From HdN1 sp964473645 (GTDB taxonomy: Bacteria; Pseudomonadota; Gammaproteobacteria; Pseudomonadales; Ketobacteraceae), in contig CAYYPW010000006.1 in NCBI GenBank assembly GCA_964473645.1, positions 62,001 through 126,000 of the forward strand: DNA of 64,000 nt, in the 5' to 3' direction. The position numbers were made by a program, and so were the translations under genes. The notes beneath the pieces are model-generated. The model ran no database searches and was not told the DNA's origin. It saw only the letters and a program-made list of their open reading frames with translations. This document shows, piece by piece, positions 34,312-42,932 of the stretch (positions within the stretch are counted from its first letter, which is position 1; each line of letters starts with the position of its first letter).

Positions 34312-37005
34312 CTAGTTCGTACGTTCAAGAATTTTTATTGTCCCCGTTTGCCCGTCAAAACGCACCCTCATGCCTGTTTCCAAGGTGTTAAGCAGCCCCT
34401 TTATGCCAACAATAGCGGGTATTCCCATTTCGCGTGCAACAATCGCTGAATGCGACAGCAGACTTCCTCTTTCGACAAGGAGTCCAGAAACACTAGGGAA
34501 CAAAGGAACCCAACCTGGATCAGTACGTTTTGCAACCAGAATTTGACCATCGAGTGATAGGTCTTCATTTGGTGAATGAACCACACGAACAACTCCTTCT
34601 ACAATCCCAGGGCAACAAGCTAATCCTTTGAGATCGTAGTCTGCACCCTCTTCCACTTCGGGCAATTCAGGCACATCGATAAACTGATTTTTCCAATACA
34701 CTGGCCCGCGGGTCTGAAAACGAATCTTGGGTTCCATCGATTCAAACGAATGGTACTCGTGCTTTCTTAAATTGATAATTGACTTCATGTCATAGCAAGG
34801 CAACGTACCTTGGTGAATTCCGTAAATTTCTTGGAGCGTTAGAAAAAAAATGTCGTCTTGTTTTTCCAACACACCTATCCCTGTTAGATTGCTTCCCATA
34901 TATTGAAACATTGTTCGAGCTACCCCATATGCACGCGTTCTTGCAAATCGGGTATTCTCTCTATTTCTAACAGCCTTTCTAGCATGCTCTAATGACCAGA
35001 AATAGATCTTTTTCTTCCATCCAGTGAGCGCTTTATCAACACGATGGGTCGCGGTAACTCGCAAACTTTTTTCCCGCTTCTCATACTCTTCGAGATCAGT
35101 AGTACCTGATCTCAGGTAATTCTTTAGACAGACGAAAAGGAAGGAGGGGTCAGTAAAGAGATCTTTCTCTTCCAATTTCATTTCACTCATGCAGCGAAAA
35201 CCAAACCGATCAATATAATCACATATCTGCCTGTAAAAATCTTGATACTCACTTTGCTTTAACGCTTCAAGGAGCTGATAATCTGGTGTTGACTCAATCA
35301 AAGATCGTAAGCCTTCATTCTTTGCAATCACACCAGCAAACCTTATCAAGGTCTTTGTTGGCAACGCACTCTCCAAATTTCCTTCACCTGCAAGCAAATC
35401 GTTCTGAATATTTTCATCAAGTTTCGAAAGCCATTTTCCAGTTAATTTCTTAAGAATGCCAAAGTGAACCATGCACAAAAAGTCATTGATGATAGGCGCC
35501 TTCCATTTGTCGAGCATGACACGATTCATAGACAAATAGTTCTCGAAAATCTCATCACTTGACATCCGAGAATAATCATTACGACGAAAATAATCATAAG
35601 AATCAGAAAATTCTTGCAGAAATTGCTCTACAATTTTCTGAATTGCAAAGTGATAATATAGAAATGCGATGCCCGTCTTGAATTTCCTAAACTTTCCAAG
35701 CGGAGTATCCCACGAATCGTGCGGCTTAATTCTTTCTACAATCTCTTCTGACAATTGCTCACCAACACCCATCATGGTTTCCATAAATTGTCGATTTTGC
35801 TTGAATCCTGGCAGCACACCGACCAGTTTATACCAGTTGTATAGGTTGTAATATACGCGTCCGTTTATAGATCCGAGCATATTCCCCAAATAATATTCCA
35901 TTTCCTTAACTATCGGCCTTGGAACACTTAATATCTCACAGAATTGGATATATACGTTTTTATAATTTTCCAAAGCAAAGGTAAAAGATAGAGGAGACGT
36001 TATTCCACCGTAGCTTTCTACGATATTTGAGTTATCCCAAAGATTGGGGTAGCCAGTCATATTTTTCGAAAGTGTTGTTACCGGTCTCGTTTGCAGAGCG
36101 TAAAGCTTGCCGTTCTCAAATGCCCACTCAATATCTTGAGGTGTCCTATAATGAGCATGTATTTTACAACCCAACTGATAAAGAAGCTGCAATTTCTCTT
36201 TGTCTAATGCTGGTACATTGACCAAACCTGGTTGGACAGGTTCAGCTGTGCTCTCACCCGAGGCCGTACGACGAAAAGCCTCTGTTTTTTCCACAATCTG
36301 CTGTTTTACCAATAACCCTGTATCGCTGTTTAGCCAATAAGTATCCGAATCCAGCGCACCGGAAACCAAGCCCTCCCCAACACCATAAACCGCGCTAACC
36401 ACAAACTGATCGAGATGCTCTTCCATGGGCTCGCAAGTAAACATAACCCCTGAACAATCCGGATCAATCATCTTCTGAAAAACAACGGCAACAGCAATGC
36501 CATCTAGCGATAAACCATTTTCTTTACGGTATATCAAACTGCGCTCTGTATAACCCGATGCCCAGCATGCCTTTAAAAACCTGCAGGCATCTTCAACGCC
36601 ATTGACATAGAGAAAACTAGACAATTGGCCAGCAAATGAATGTGCCGCGCTATCTTCATCAGCTGCAGAGGATCGAACGGAAATTGTTTGATCAAAGCCT
36701 ATAACATCATATGCTTGATGAACCATATCCAATATGGTTTTGGGAATGGGTGTTTTAGTAATAATCTCGCCAATCATTTCAGCAGTTTGCCTAGCGTCCT
36801 GATAACCGCCTTTAAAACTTTGAAGCACAGATTGGATAGACGCTTCTATACCAACTTCTGCAACAAATGTTTCGAAACAGGATCGCCCAAGCACAACCCA
36901 ATCGGGAACAGGAATGCCATTGTTCGTCATGAGGAAGAGATTGTAGCCTTTGCCTCCAGCCTCATTTCTAGCAAAATTATCAACGGAATTTTTTAACACC
37001 AACAT
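34312..37005 (-). CDS. PEP-synthase/rifampin-phosphotransferase-like enzyme
   Basis: An 897-residue protein. The N-terminal 300 residues are the PPDK/PEP-synthase ATP-binding domain (GGKGYNLFLM, SVRSSAADEDSAAHSFAGQ, ending LQTRPVT); the C-terminal 90 are the mobile phosphohistidine domain (LLSHSAIVAREMGIPAIVG, catalytic His 852). The PEP/pyruvate-binding TIM barrel of true PEP synthases is missing and about 450 residues of unrecognised helical sequence lie between. This is the layout of rifampin phosphotransferase, which moves a phosphate from ATP via histidine to an alcohol. So a substrate-specific dikinase acting on a small or lipid alcohol is plausible. Last gene of the operon, 20 bp after ubiA-like. 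Confidence 0.8.
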   Translation of the reverse strand: MLVLKNSVDNFARNEAGGKGYNLFLMTNNGIPVPDWVVLGRSCFETFVAEVGIEASIQSVLQSFKGGYQDARQTAEMIGEIITKTPIPKTILDMVHQAYDVIGFDQTISVRSSAADEDSAAHSFAGQLSSFLYVNGVEDACRFLKACWASGYTERSLIYRKENGLSLDGIAVAVVFQKMIDPDCSGVMFTCEPMEEHLDQFVVSAVYGVGEGLVSGALDSDTYWLNSDTGLLVKQQIVEKTEAFRRTASGESTAEPVQPGLVNVPALDKEKLQLLYQLGCKIHAHYRTPQDIEWAFENGKLYALQTRPVTTLSKNMTGYPNLWDNSNIVESYGGITSPLSFTFALENYKNVYIQFCEILSVPRPIVKEMEYYLGNMLGSINGRVYYNLYNWYKLVGVLPGFKQNRQFMETMMGVGEQLSEEIVERIKPHDSWDTPLGKFRKFKTGIAFLYYHFAIQKIVEQFLQEFSDSYDYFRRNDYSRMSSDEIFENYLSMNRVMLDKWKAPIINDFLCMVHFGILKKLTGKWLSKLDENIQNDLLAGEGNLESALPTKTLIRFAGVIAKNEGLRSLIESTPDYQLLEALKQSEYQDFYRQICDYIDRFGFRCMSEMKLEEKDLFTDPSFLFVCLKNYLRSGTTDLEEYEKREKSLRVTATHRVDKALTGWKKKIYFWSLEHARKAVRNRENTRFARTRAYGVARTMFQYMGSNLTGIGVLEKQDDIFFLTLQEIYGIHQGTLPCYDMKSIINLRKHEYHSFESMEPKIRFQTRGPVYWKNQFIDVPELPEVEEGADYDLKGLACCPGIVEGVVRVVHSPNEDLSLDGQILVAKRTDPGWVPLFPSVSGLLVERGSLLSHSAIVAREMGIPAIVGIKGLLNTLETGMRVRFDGQTGTIKILERTN

Positions 37006-37025
37006 ATTGTAGCCTCGCGTTTGGG

Positions 37026-37949
37026 TCAGGACATTAACCCTTGCCAGGAAAGAGTCGCAAAAAACAGCACAAGATAAATGCTGCAGAAACCACGAAATCG
37101 CTTGGCTGCCGCCAAGGTGGGTTTAAACATAAACAATATCGTTGCAATTAGCACTAAAATTGCAAGTAACATATGCATCCACCCGCCCACACCATCTAGC
37201 AAACTCACACCTGCCGGATGAAGATATGACGAATAGAAAAGAACCATCAACGCAAAAGCGACCTGACTCAAGCTGAGAAAACCCGCTCCAACTGTGCCAA
37301 ACAAAGAAGAATAGGTAGCAACACTTTCACGCTCCTCTTCTGAAGAAAACGTTTTTCTAGCAAATTCAAAAAGATTAAAAAGAGCCCAATTAATAAATCC
37401 AAATGCATAAATAAACTTGGGAAATGAGTAAAAATCTAGCCCTGTATTACAAGCGATTACTGAATACCCCACCAATACAGAAACGAAAGTATGCATGACA
37501 GCATAAGTTGTTAAATGGGGGGTTAAGTATTTTCCAATAAAAAACTCCTTGTACATTACATAACTGTAAACAATAGCAACAGAATGAACCAAAAGCACAC
37601 TCCAGCCAACCACGCTGGTTATGGCAAGCTCCAAAACAGTTAGCGTTACCAACATGATTTTAACTTGTGAAATCGTCAAAAGCCCTCTTGCCAATGGGCG
37701 CTCAGGATTCACCCTCAAATCAACTTCATAGTCTTTAATCTCGTCAAAACAACGTAAACGAAAAAAAAACATCATGGCAACCAAATAGCTGATTAACACT
37801 AGTTTTAGTTGCAAATCTAAGCCAAGCAAAAGGCAAGCGACTGCACTATTGCCAAGCACCAAAAAAAACACCATTAGAAGGTGTTCAGCAGGAGAAAATC
37901 GCTCCTTTATGAACACCCACCAGCGATAGGGCAAGCTACCTTCTTCCAT
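37026..37949 (-). CDS. UbiA-family prenyltransferase
   Basis: About 307 residues from the ATG at 37949 (a GTG three codons upstream is also open), with eight or nine membrane helices. The first Asp-rich motif is DEIKDYEVDLRVNPERP (Asp about 69, 73, 77), which binds the Mg-diphosphate of the prenyl donor; the second is degenerate (EFARKTF). The family attaches prenyl chains to aromatic acids (UbiA, MenA), haem, chlorophyll or, in archaea, to geranylgeranylglyceryl phosphate. No quinone genes are nearby. In this operon a prenyl transfer to a glycerol- or alcohol-type acceptor is possible but unproven. Confidence 0.82.
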   Translation of the reverse strand: MEEGSLPYRWWVFIKERFSPAEHLLMVFFLVLGNSAVACLLLGLDLQLKLVLISYLVAMMFFFRLRCFDEIKDYEVDLRVNPERPLARGLLTISQVKIMLVTLTVLELAITSVVGWSVLLVHSVAIVYSYVMYKEFFIGKYLTPHLTTYAVMHTFVSVLVGYSVIACNTGLDFYSFPKFIYAFGFINWALFNLFEFARKTFSSEEERESVATYSSLFGTVGAGFLSLSQVAFALMVLFYSSYLHPAGVSLLDGVGGWMHMLLAILVLIATILFMFKPTLAAAKRFRGFCSIYLVLFFATLSWQGLMS

Positions 37950-37978
37950 CGATTTCACCCGAAATAGCGCTTAAACAT

Positions 37979-40471
37979 TTACGCAAGCAGGTCTTTTGCG
38001 CCGCTTCTTTGTATCTTTTCACGCAAAATGGCATACTCAACTTTTGAGTGATGCCTTGGATCCATTGGTATGGCATCAACAACATATAAAGAATCAACAG
38101 TTATTTTGTTCTTATCGAAAACGTTCTGAATTTCCTTAAGCCTACTCTGAATATCAGAATAACCTTCCTCTGTCTCGATAACAACCGCAGTGCGCTCACC
38201 CAATTTATCATCTGGAAAGCCAAGAAATGCGCCACGCTTAACAAAGTCAAAACGCTTTAAAATAATCTCGGCACTGACAGGAAAAAAATATTCTCCGCCA
38301 CGATTTATCATGTTGTGTATACGACCAACCACCCACAAATAACCTTTGTCATCCGAGTACGCAAGATCTCCAGTTCGATGCCAAACTGCACCAGTATCAT
38401 CCTTTATTTTCGTTTTGAAAAAAGCTTCTGGATTGTTGTAATAGTCCTGACAAACATGGTCACCAGTAACAATGAATTCCCCAACAGTACCTTTTGGCAC
38501 CTCTAACATAGCCCAATTAGTTGTAGAAAAATCTATATCATCGTGTGTTGGTTTGATAAATTTGTATCTCAGTTCTTCACTTATGTGGCCAACATTTACA
38601 CCCGATTCGATAATCTCAGGATCTTCATTCTCTTCTAGACTCAGCATCTCCCTGGCTTCAATGTGCGCCATGGGCTCAACCTCTGTTGAACCATAGAGAA
38701 TCCAAATCTCTGCTTGTGGCGCAATCGAACGAAAATCACGCACATTATCCTTACTGATCGGAGCACCACCGGTCACAACGCGTCGCAGACCAGGTAACTC
38801 AACTTTCGTTGCAATACAATACGCGGATACATTGTTCAACATTGAAGGTGACAAAGTTGTACAGCTGATTTTTTCATGCAGAATCTGGCTAACAAGTGCA
38901 GCTGGATCATTCTCACTCGGTTTTGCTAAATCAATCGCTGGCAGCACGGTTGTAACTCCGCTTGCCAGATTATTCAAAGAAAAGATAGGGAACGCAGGCA
39001 TGTCTGAATCACTAGGTTCATAAGGTATGACGTCCCAAAGCGCTTCGTGTTGAGCAGCGAGAAAGCGATGCGTACGATTCGCACCTTTAGGTTTACCTGA
39101 GCTACCAGTTGTAAAGGTAATCAACGCGGTTGTTTCAGACTCCACTGCGGCAATTGTGTTGTCTGGATCAGACTTGAACAGCTCTTCTAATTGGGCATCA
39201 AACGAACCATCGTTACCTGGTCCAGCAATAATTCTCAATTTCATACTATTGAACTCAGGCACTTGTGCTACGAGATCAAATGCAGCCTTATGGCTTATCA
39301 TTGCTTTAGGATCAACGCATTCAGCACTTGCCCCCAGATGGGTTCTGCGAGCCCATGAGTCAAGAAAAACAGCTATGGCACCGATACGTTGAATAGCGCA
39401 CATGGCAGTGTACATTCCAACGCTCATTGGCAAAAACAGTATTACTCGATCTCCTTTTCCAATACCCAATTTACTCAGCCCTTTTGCAACTCGACGAATT
39501 CCATCACCAAATTGAGCATAAGTAATACTATAGTGCCTCATTGAAACTTCATGGTTCCCATTGAATTTTCCAATATCGGCTGCATCAGCCCAACGAATTG
39601 CAGGGCGATCCGGAAATCTTTCCAAATGCCTTTCCAGGTAGCATGTTATATTGTTATTTATTGTCTCACCTGGTTGATAGCCAATTCTTAGATTCACATC
39701 GAGCCGATCAGAATTCGCTTTGTTATCAGAAATAGGGCTTTTTGGTTCATTTCGCTCAATAATTTCCGCTAATTGGGCTGCATGGGTCCATGGCAAAGCA
39801 TGACCCGCACCTTTAATTTCATGTAAGTGATAATACTGATTTCCACCTATCAAAGTATTTAGCATATCTCTTTGTGGAAGCCATGCAATCGCCTCATCAT
39901 CCACACCGCGTATCACATCCATTTGAAATTCGCGATTCATTTTGCGCGCTGAAAGCGGGTTATTCTGTTGCATTATTTTATACAATATTGCAGCTTTCCA
40001 AATCCCTGGTTTACCGAGATTCTCTAATAGTTGCGTTTTTAGTCCGACCGCGGGAATTGCGGGCGAAAAACTGTGCGCGATAAAATCTTCGGTTTTTGAT
40101 GCTGCAATTTTTCTTAGCAAAAAATCTCCTACAAGCGGAACACTCGTTGCTTTACCAATTGCTGGTGATAATGGCGAATCAACACATAACGTCGGATTGA
40201 CAAGAACAAGCCGAGTAAGCTTCTGATCAGTCATGCATGCCCATTGCAACGCTAAGTATGCCCCCCAGGAGTAGGCGACAACTTCTATCTCATCGGCGCA
40301 CTGTTTTTTAACTTCCTCATCAAGCAATTTCAACAGTTCTGATAACCCCTTGCATTCACTAGGTCGCTGAAAACGTAAAATCTTTCGATCCCTTGTCAGA
40401 AAGCCGATGACTGAATCAAAGTCATTAGGGGTGCCGGGATTTCCATGAATAACGACAAGCAGTTGGCTCAT
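37979..40471 (-). CDS. Alpha/beta-hydrolase fused to an acyl-AMP ligase
   Basis: An 830-residue fusion. Residues 1-240 form an alpha/beta-hydrolase with nucleophile elbow AYSWG (Ser 68) and a likely catalytic His at 223 (GAGHALPW). Residues about 265-830 are an ANL-superfamily adenylating enzyme: P-loop TTGSSGKPKG (453-462), LYGSTEVEP, WHRTGDLAYSDDKGYLWV and a late catalytic lysine in HHSKVEY. The order recalls OleBC fusions of bacterial olefin synthesis, but OleB uses an Asp nucleophile and this has Ser, and no OleA or OleD is nearby. Activation of a fatty or isoprenoid acid is likely. Its ATG overlaps the formyltransferase stop by 4 bp. Confidence 0.85.
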   Translation of the reverse strand: MSQLLVVIHGNPGTPNDFDSVIGFLTRDRKILRFQRPSECKGLSELLKLLDEEVKKQCADEIEVVAYSWGAYLALQWACMTDQKLTRLVLVNPTLCVDSPLSPAIGKATSVPLVGDFLLRKIAASKTEDFIAHSFSPAIPAVGLKTQLLENLGKPGIWKAAILYKIMQQNNPLSARKMNREFQMDVIRGVDDEAIAWLPQRDMLNTLIGGNQYYHLHEIKGAGHALPWTHAAQLAEIIERNEPKSPISDNKANSDRLDVNLRIGYQPGETINNNITCYLERHLERFPDRPAIRWADAADIGKFNGNHEVSMRHYSITYAQFGDGIRRVAKGLSKLGIGKGDRVILFLPMSVGMYTAMCAIQRIGAIAVFLDSWARRTHLGASAECVDPKAMISHKAAFDLVAQVPEFNSMKLRIIAGPGNDGSFDAQLEELFKSDPDNTIAAVESETTALITFTTGSSGKPKGANRTHRFLAAQHEALWDVIPYEPSDSDMPAFPIFSLNNLASGVTTVLPAIDLAKPSENDPAALVSQILHEKISCTTLSPSMLNNVSAYCIATKVELPGLRRVVTGGAPISKDNVRDFRSIAPQAEIWILYGSTEVEPMAHIEAREMLSLEENEDPEIIESGVNVGHISEELRYKFIKPTHDDIDFSTTNWAMLEVPKGTVGEFIVTGDHVCQDYYNNPEAFFKTKIKDDTGAVWHRTGDLAYSDDKGYLWVVGRIHNMINRGGEYFFPVSAEIILKRFDFVKRGAFLGFPDDKLGERTAVVIETEEGYSDIQSRLKEIQNVFDKNKITVDSLYVVDAIPMDPRHHSKVEYAILREKIQRSGAKDLLA

Positions 40472-41208
40472 ATGATTAAACCTTTTTTCCTTATTTCCCT
40501 AATTTGCGAAAAATCCGGGTTACGATAATGCGGGGACATCACACGCTGTTCGTTAGGACAATGTGTAACCTCACCATTTTTCTCTAAATCTGCAAGAATT
40601 TTTCTAACTGAATTAAGTTCGCTAACAGATGCACGCAACAGATACTCTGAGTAATTCTTACAACTACCATTGTCAACCTGGGATACACAGATGATATCAC
40701 CATCATCTATTTTTTCTGACATTCGATGTATGCTATAACCAGCAGGCTTGCCCTCGTATAACGACCACAAATCACACATGGTTCCCCGCTGATCTGGCAG
40801 CAATCCATGATGAATATTTATACAACCCAGAGGCGGAGCGCTTAAAATAGCCTTCTTATATATAAACCTGGTTCGCGCATTGACTATTAAATCGAAACCA
40901 TTATCCCTAACAACATTGATCGCTTCGTTGCAATTAATTGTGTTCAGATTCCAAATCGGCTTTCCAATGCATGAATAAGCATGAATCCGATTGCGCTGAC
41001 TTTTTCCAAAACGGTTCTTGATGAGTTGCAGGCCCGTTTTTGGTGCACCTGACAACATAAGTCCCAATGCTTTGATAAAAACGCTGGAATCCCAGTTTTG
41101 TAACACCAGGAGCCCACCTACTTGCGGCAATTCGGCAAGGCCAACAATGAGACGATCGTAGTTTTCTGGAACAAAGGTGACTTGTGAAGTGACGATTAGC
41201 GCTTTCAT
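40468..41208 (-). CDS. Formyltransferase-fold enzyme
   Basis: A 246-residue protein of the formyl transferase N-terminal family (methionyl-tRNA, GAR and sugar-amine formyltransferases). The catalytic set is present: Asn 131 and His 133 in NIHHGLLPDQRG and the downstream acid in KIDDGDI (about 168). It would use 10-formyltetrahydrofolate to formylate an amine. It lacks the C-terminal tRNA-recognition domain of Fmt. Such enzymes in lipid or sugar operons make N-formylated amines such as formamido sugars. Overlaps the next gene by ATGA, so the two are translated in a coupled way. Confidence 0.82.
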   Translation of the reverse strand: MKALIVTSQVTFVPENYDRLIVGLAELPQVGGLLVLQNWDSSVFIKALGLMLSGAPKTGLQLIKNRFGKSQRNRIHAYSCIGKPIWNLNTINCNEAINVVRDNGFDLIVNARTRFIYKKAILSAPPLGCINIHHGLLPDQRGTMCDLWSLYEGKPAGYSIHRMSEKIDDGDIICVSQVDNGSCKNYSEYLLRASVSELNSVRKILADLEKNGEVTHCPNEQRVMSPHYRNPDFSQIREIRKKGLII

Positions 41209-41218
41209 ATAAATTAGC

Positions 41219-41629
41219 TCACGAATCGCCTAAGCGCGCAGTGCCATTATTAAACGTTGGTGCGTCGCTCTTTCCACTATCAAACAGCATCAATAGCGCT
41301 GGCAGCAACAAAAAACACGTCGTAAAGGCAAAGCAAATTGTGATTGCGGTGAGCAATCCCATGCTTGCGTAGAACGAATAGTTGTTAAACGCCAAAGCTC
41401 CGAAGCCACAATTGAAATCGACCGTCGTTACCACCAGCGCTGCACCCACCTTCGTCTCAATGTCATCCAACGCAAGACGTAATGGGTCAGTTTTGGAAAA
41501 ATAAACCTTATATTCAATCGCCTGCCAGAGATTCATAGTCCCAACACCAGACGCAATAATTAATGCAATCATCAAGACCAAGGCTTCTATTGGATTTGAA
41601 ACTTCTGCTTTGAGGAAAGAGTCAATCAC
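41219..41629 (-). CDS. Miniature RND/MMPL protein with internal deletion
   Basis: A 136-residue frame starting at GTG. Residues 1-58 match the start of an MMPL transporter (helix 1, then EYKVYFSKTDPLRLALDDIE); residues from about 60 match its last two helices (VVTTVDFNCGFGALAF … FLLLPALLMLFD). About 600 residues, covering both periplasmic loops and helices 2-10, are absent, and the join is in frame. It might be a dead remnant kept in frame by chance, or a short three-helix membrane protein. It lies 10 bp from the next gene, within the operon. Confidence 0.7.
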   Translation of the reverse strand: MIDSFLKAEVSNPIEALVLMIALIIASGVGTMNLWQAIEYKVYFSKTDPLRLALDDIETKVGAALVVTTVDFNCGFGALAFNNYSFYASMGLLTAITICFAFTTCFLLLPALLMLFDSGKSDAPTFNNGTARLGDS

Positions 41630-41653
41630 AGTTGGAGCCTCGCAATTCTACTT

Positions 41654-42865
41654 CTAGGTTGAGCTTTTCTTCAGCTTAAGAAGAAACAGCACTTTTTTGA
41701 TCGACAAAGCAATAATAGGCGCCATAACGAATGTCACAAGACAGGTTAGTAAAGGCATATCCCAAAAAAACCAATAGAAAACCAAGCACAAAATGCCAGA
41801 ATCCAGTTGATCCATTAGAATGTATAGGCGCGCATTCGATTCTGGTACTTCACCCGGAGCCACGCCAAGGCGACGTTTTACATAAGAATTGGGAAGCTCT
41901 GCCAGGACATAAGCAATGCCAATAAGAACCCCAGATAGAATTATTGAATACCGTGAAAAATCGATGGTAAAGGCAGAGCCGCTTTGACCAACGATTGCAA
42001 CAAGAAATAGAAATCCAAGCATGCAAGCAATTGGCATCACAACGAATCCGCGAACTGTCTTATTGGCGCCAAACAATTTCTGACTAATCGGTATCTTAAG
42101 AAATGATAGCAAATCAAATTTCACTACAACCATGTGCAAAATTCCGCCCACAATTACCGGTATTGACGCCAGCAATCCGGTAACAACATGTTTGCTAAGC
42201 AGGTCAACACTGAAATTCGCATTTACCCCCTGTTTGGCAGTATCCCAAATAAAGAACATGGCACTCATTAACAGAAGTGCCACCAACATTCGCTTGGGAT
42301 CTTTGAACTTATGATAGCGACCATTGTGTAACATCATTATTGAAAAAAGCGGAATAGCGAAAGACAGAACGGCAAAGATTATGTTTTCCCCAACGGAAAC
42401 AACAGCAATGTAAATGGGTCCCAACAACAACGCAGACCAAAATACAGGCGCGCCCAAATAACTCAAACCATTATCTTCATCCTTCAGATTTCCAATCTCA
42501 TTGAAAACAGAAAGTCGAATAAACCCACAGCAGACCAGCGTCAACAACAGCATTCCTTGCCAAAATGAATCAAACCCCATCACATACAAAAATAATGACG
42601 GAGCAATCAAGTAATCAACGGTATCCACGAACCCATCTAGATATCGACCGAAATCACGTGTCAACCCGTACTTACGGGCAAGAATTCCATCAAAGGCATC
42701 CGAAATCACGGCCAGATAAAGAAGCGCAAGCGCCAATTCCAACCTACCACTCAGAATTTGGGAAACTGCGGCACCGGCCAGGAAAACGCCAGATAGTGTC
42801 AGACAGTCGACAAAATTTAGCCTTACAATAAAAAAACCACGATTTCGACTCACATTTTCTTCCAT
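41654..42865 (-). CDS. CDP-alcohol phosphatidyltransferase fused to a CarS-like domain
   Basis: A 403-residue polytopic membrane protein. The N-terminal half has the full CDP-alcohol phosphotransferase motif, Asp 56, Asp 59-Gly-x2-Ala-Arg, Gly 73, Asp 77 and Asp 81, and a downstream CGFIRLSVFN segment like phosphatidylserine synthases. The C-terminal half (about 240-395) resembles CDP-archaeol synthase (CarS, PF01864): GANKTVRGF (266-274), LPNSYVKRRLG (324-334) and DQLDS (352-356). CarS makes CDP-lipid from CTP and an unsaturated archaeal ether lipid phosphate. So one chain may both activate a lipid phosphate with CTP and transfer it to an alcohol. Second gene of the operon. Confidence 0.82.
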   Translation of the reverse strand: MEENVSRNRGFFIVRLNFVDCLTLSGVFLAGAAVSQILSGRLELALALLYLAVISDAFDGILARKYGLTRDFGRYLDGFVDTVDYLIAPSLFLYVMGFDSFWQGMLLLTLVCCGFIRLSVFNEIGNLKDEDNGLSYLGAPVFWSALLLGPIYIAVVSVGENIIFAVLSFAIPLFSIMMLHNGRYHKFKDPKRMLVALLLMSAMFFIWDTAKQGVNANFSVDLLSKHVVTGLLASIPVIVGGILHMVVVKFDLLSFLKIPISQKLFGANKTVRGFVVMPIACMLGFLFLVAIVGQSGSAFTIDFSRYSIILSGVLIGIAYVLAELPNSYVKRRLGVAPGEVPESNARLYILMDQLDSGILCLVFYWFFWDMPLLTCLVTFVMAPIIALSIKKVLFLLKLKKSST

Positions 42866-42932
42866 GCAGAAGCGCCTAATAATTTTGAAAAATTATTAGC
42901 CCGGCATTTACCGGGCACCAGCCTACTTATAC

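Noticed and set aside
37979..40471. Assignment as an OleBC olefin-synthesis protein
   Set aside because: The hydrolase nucleophile is Ser rather than Asp, and neither oleA nor oleD is in the window; only the domain order is shared.
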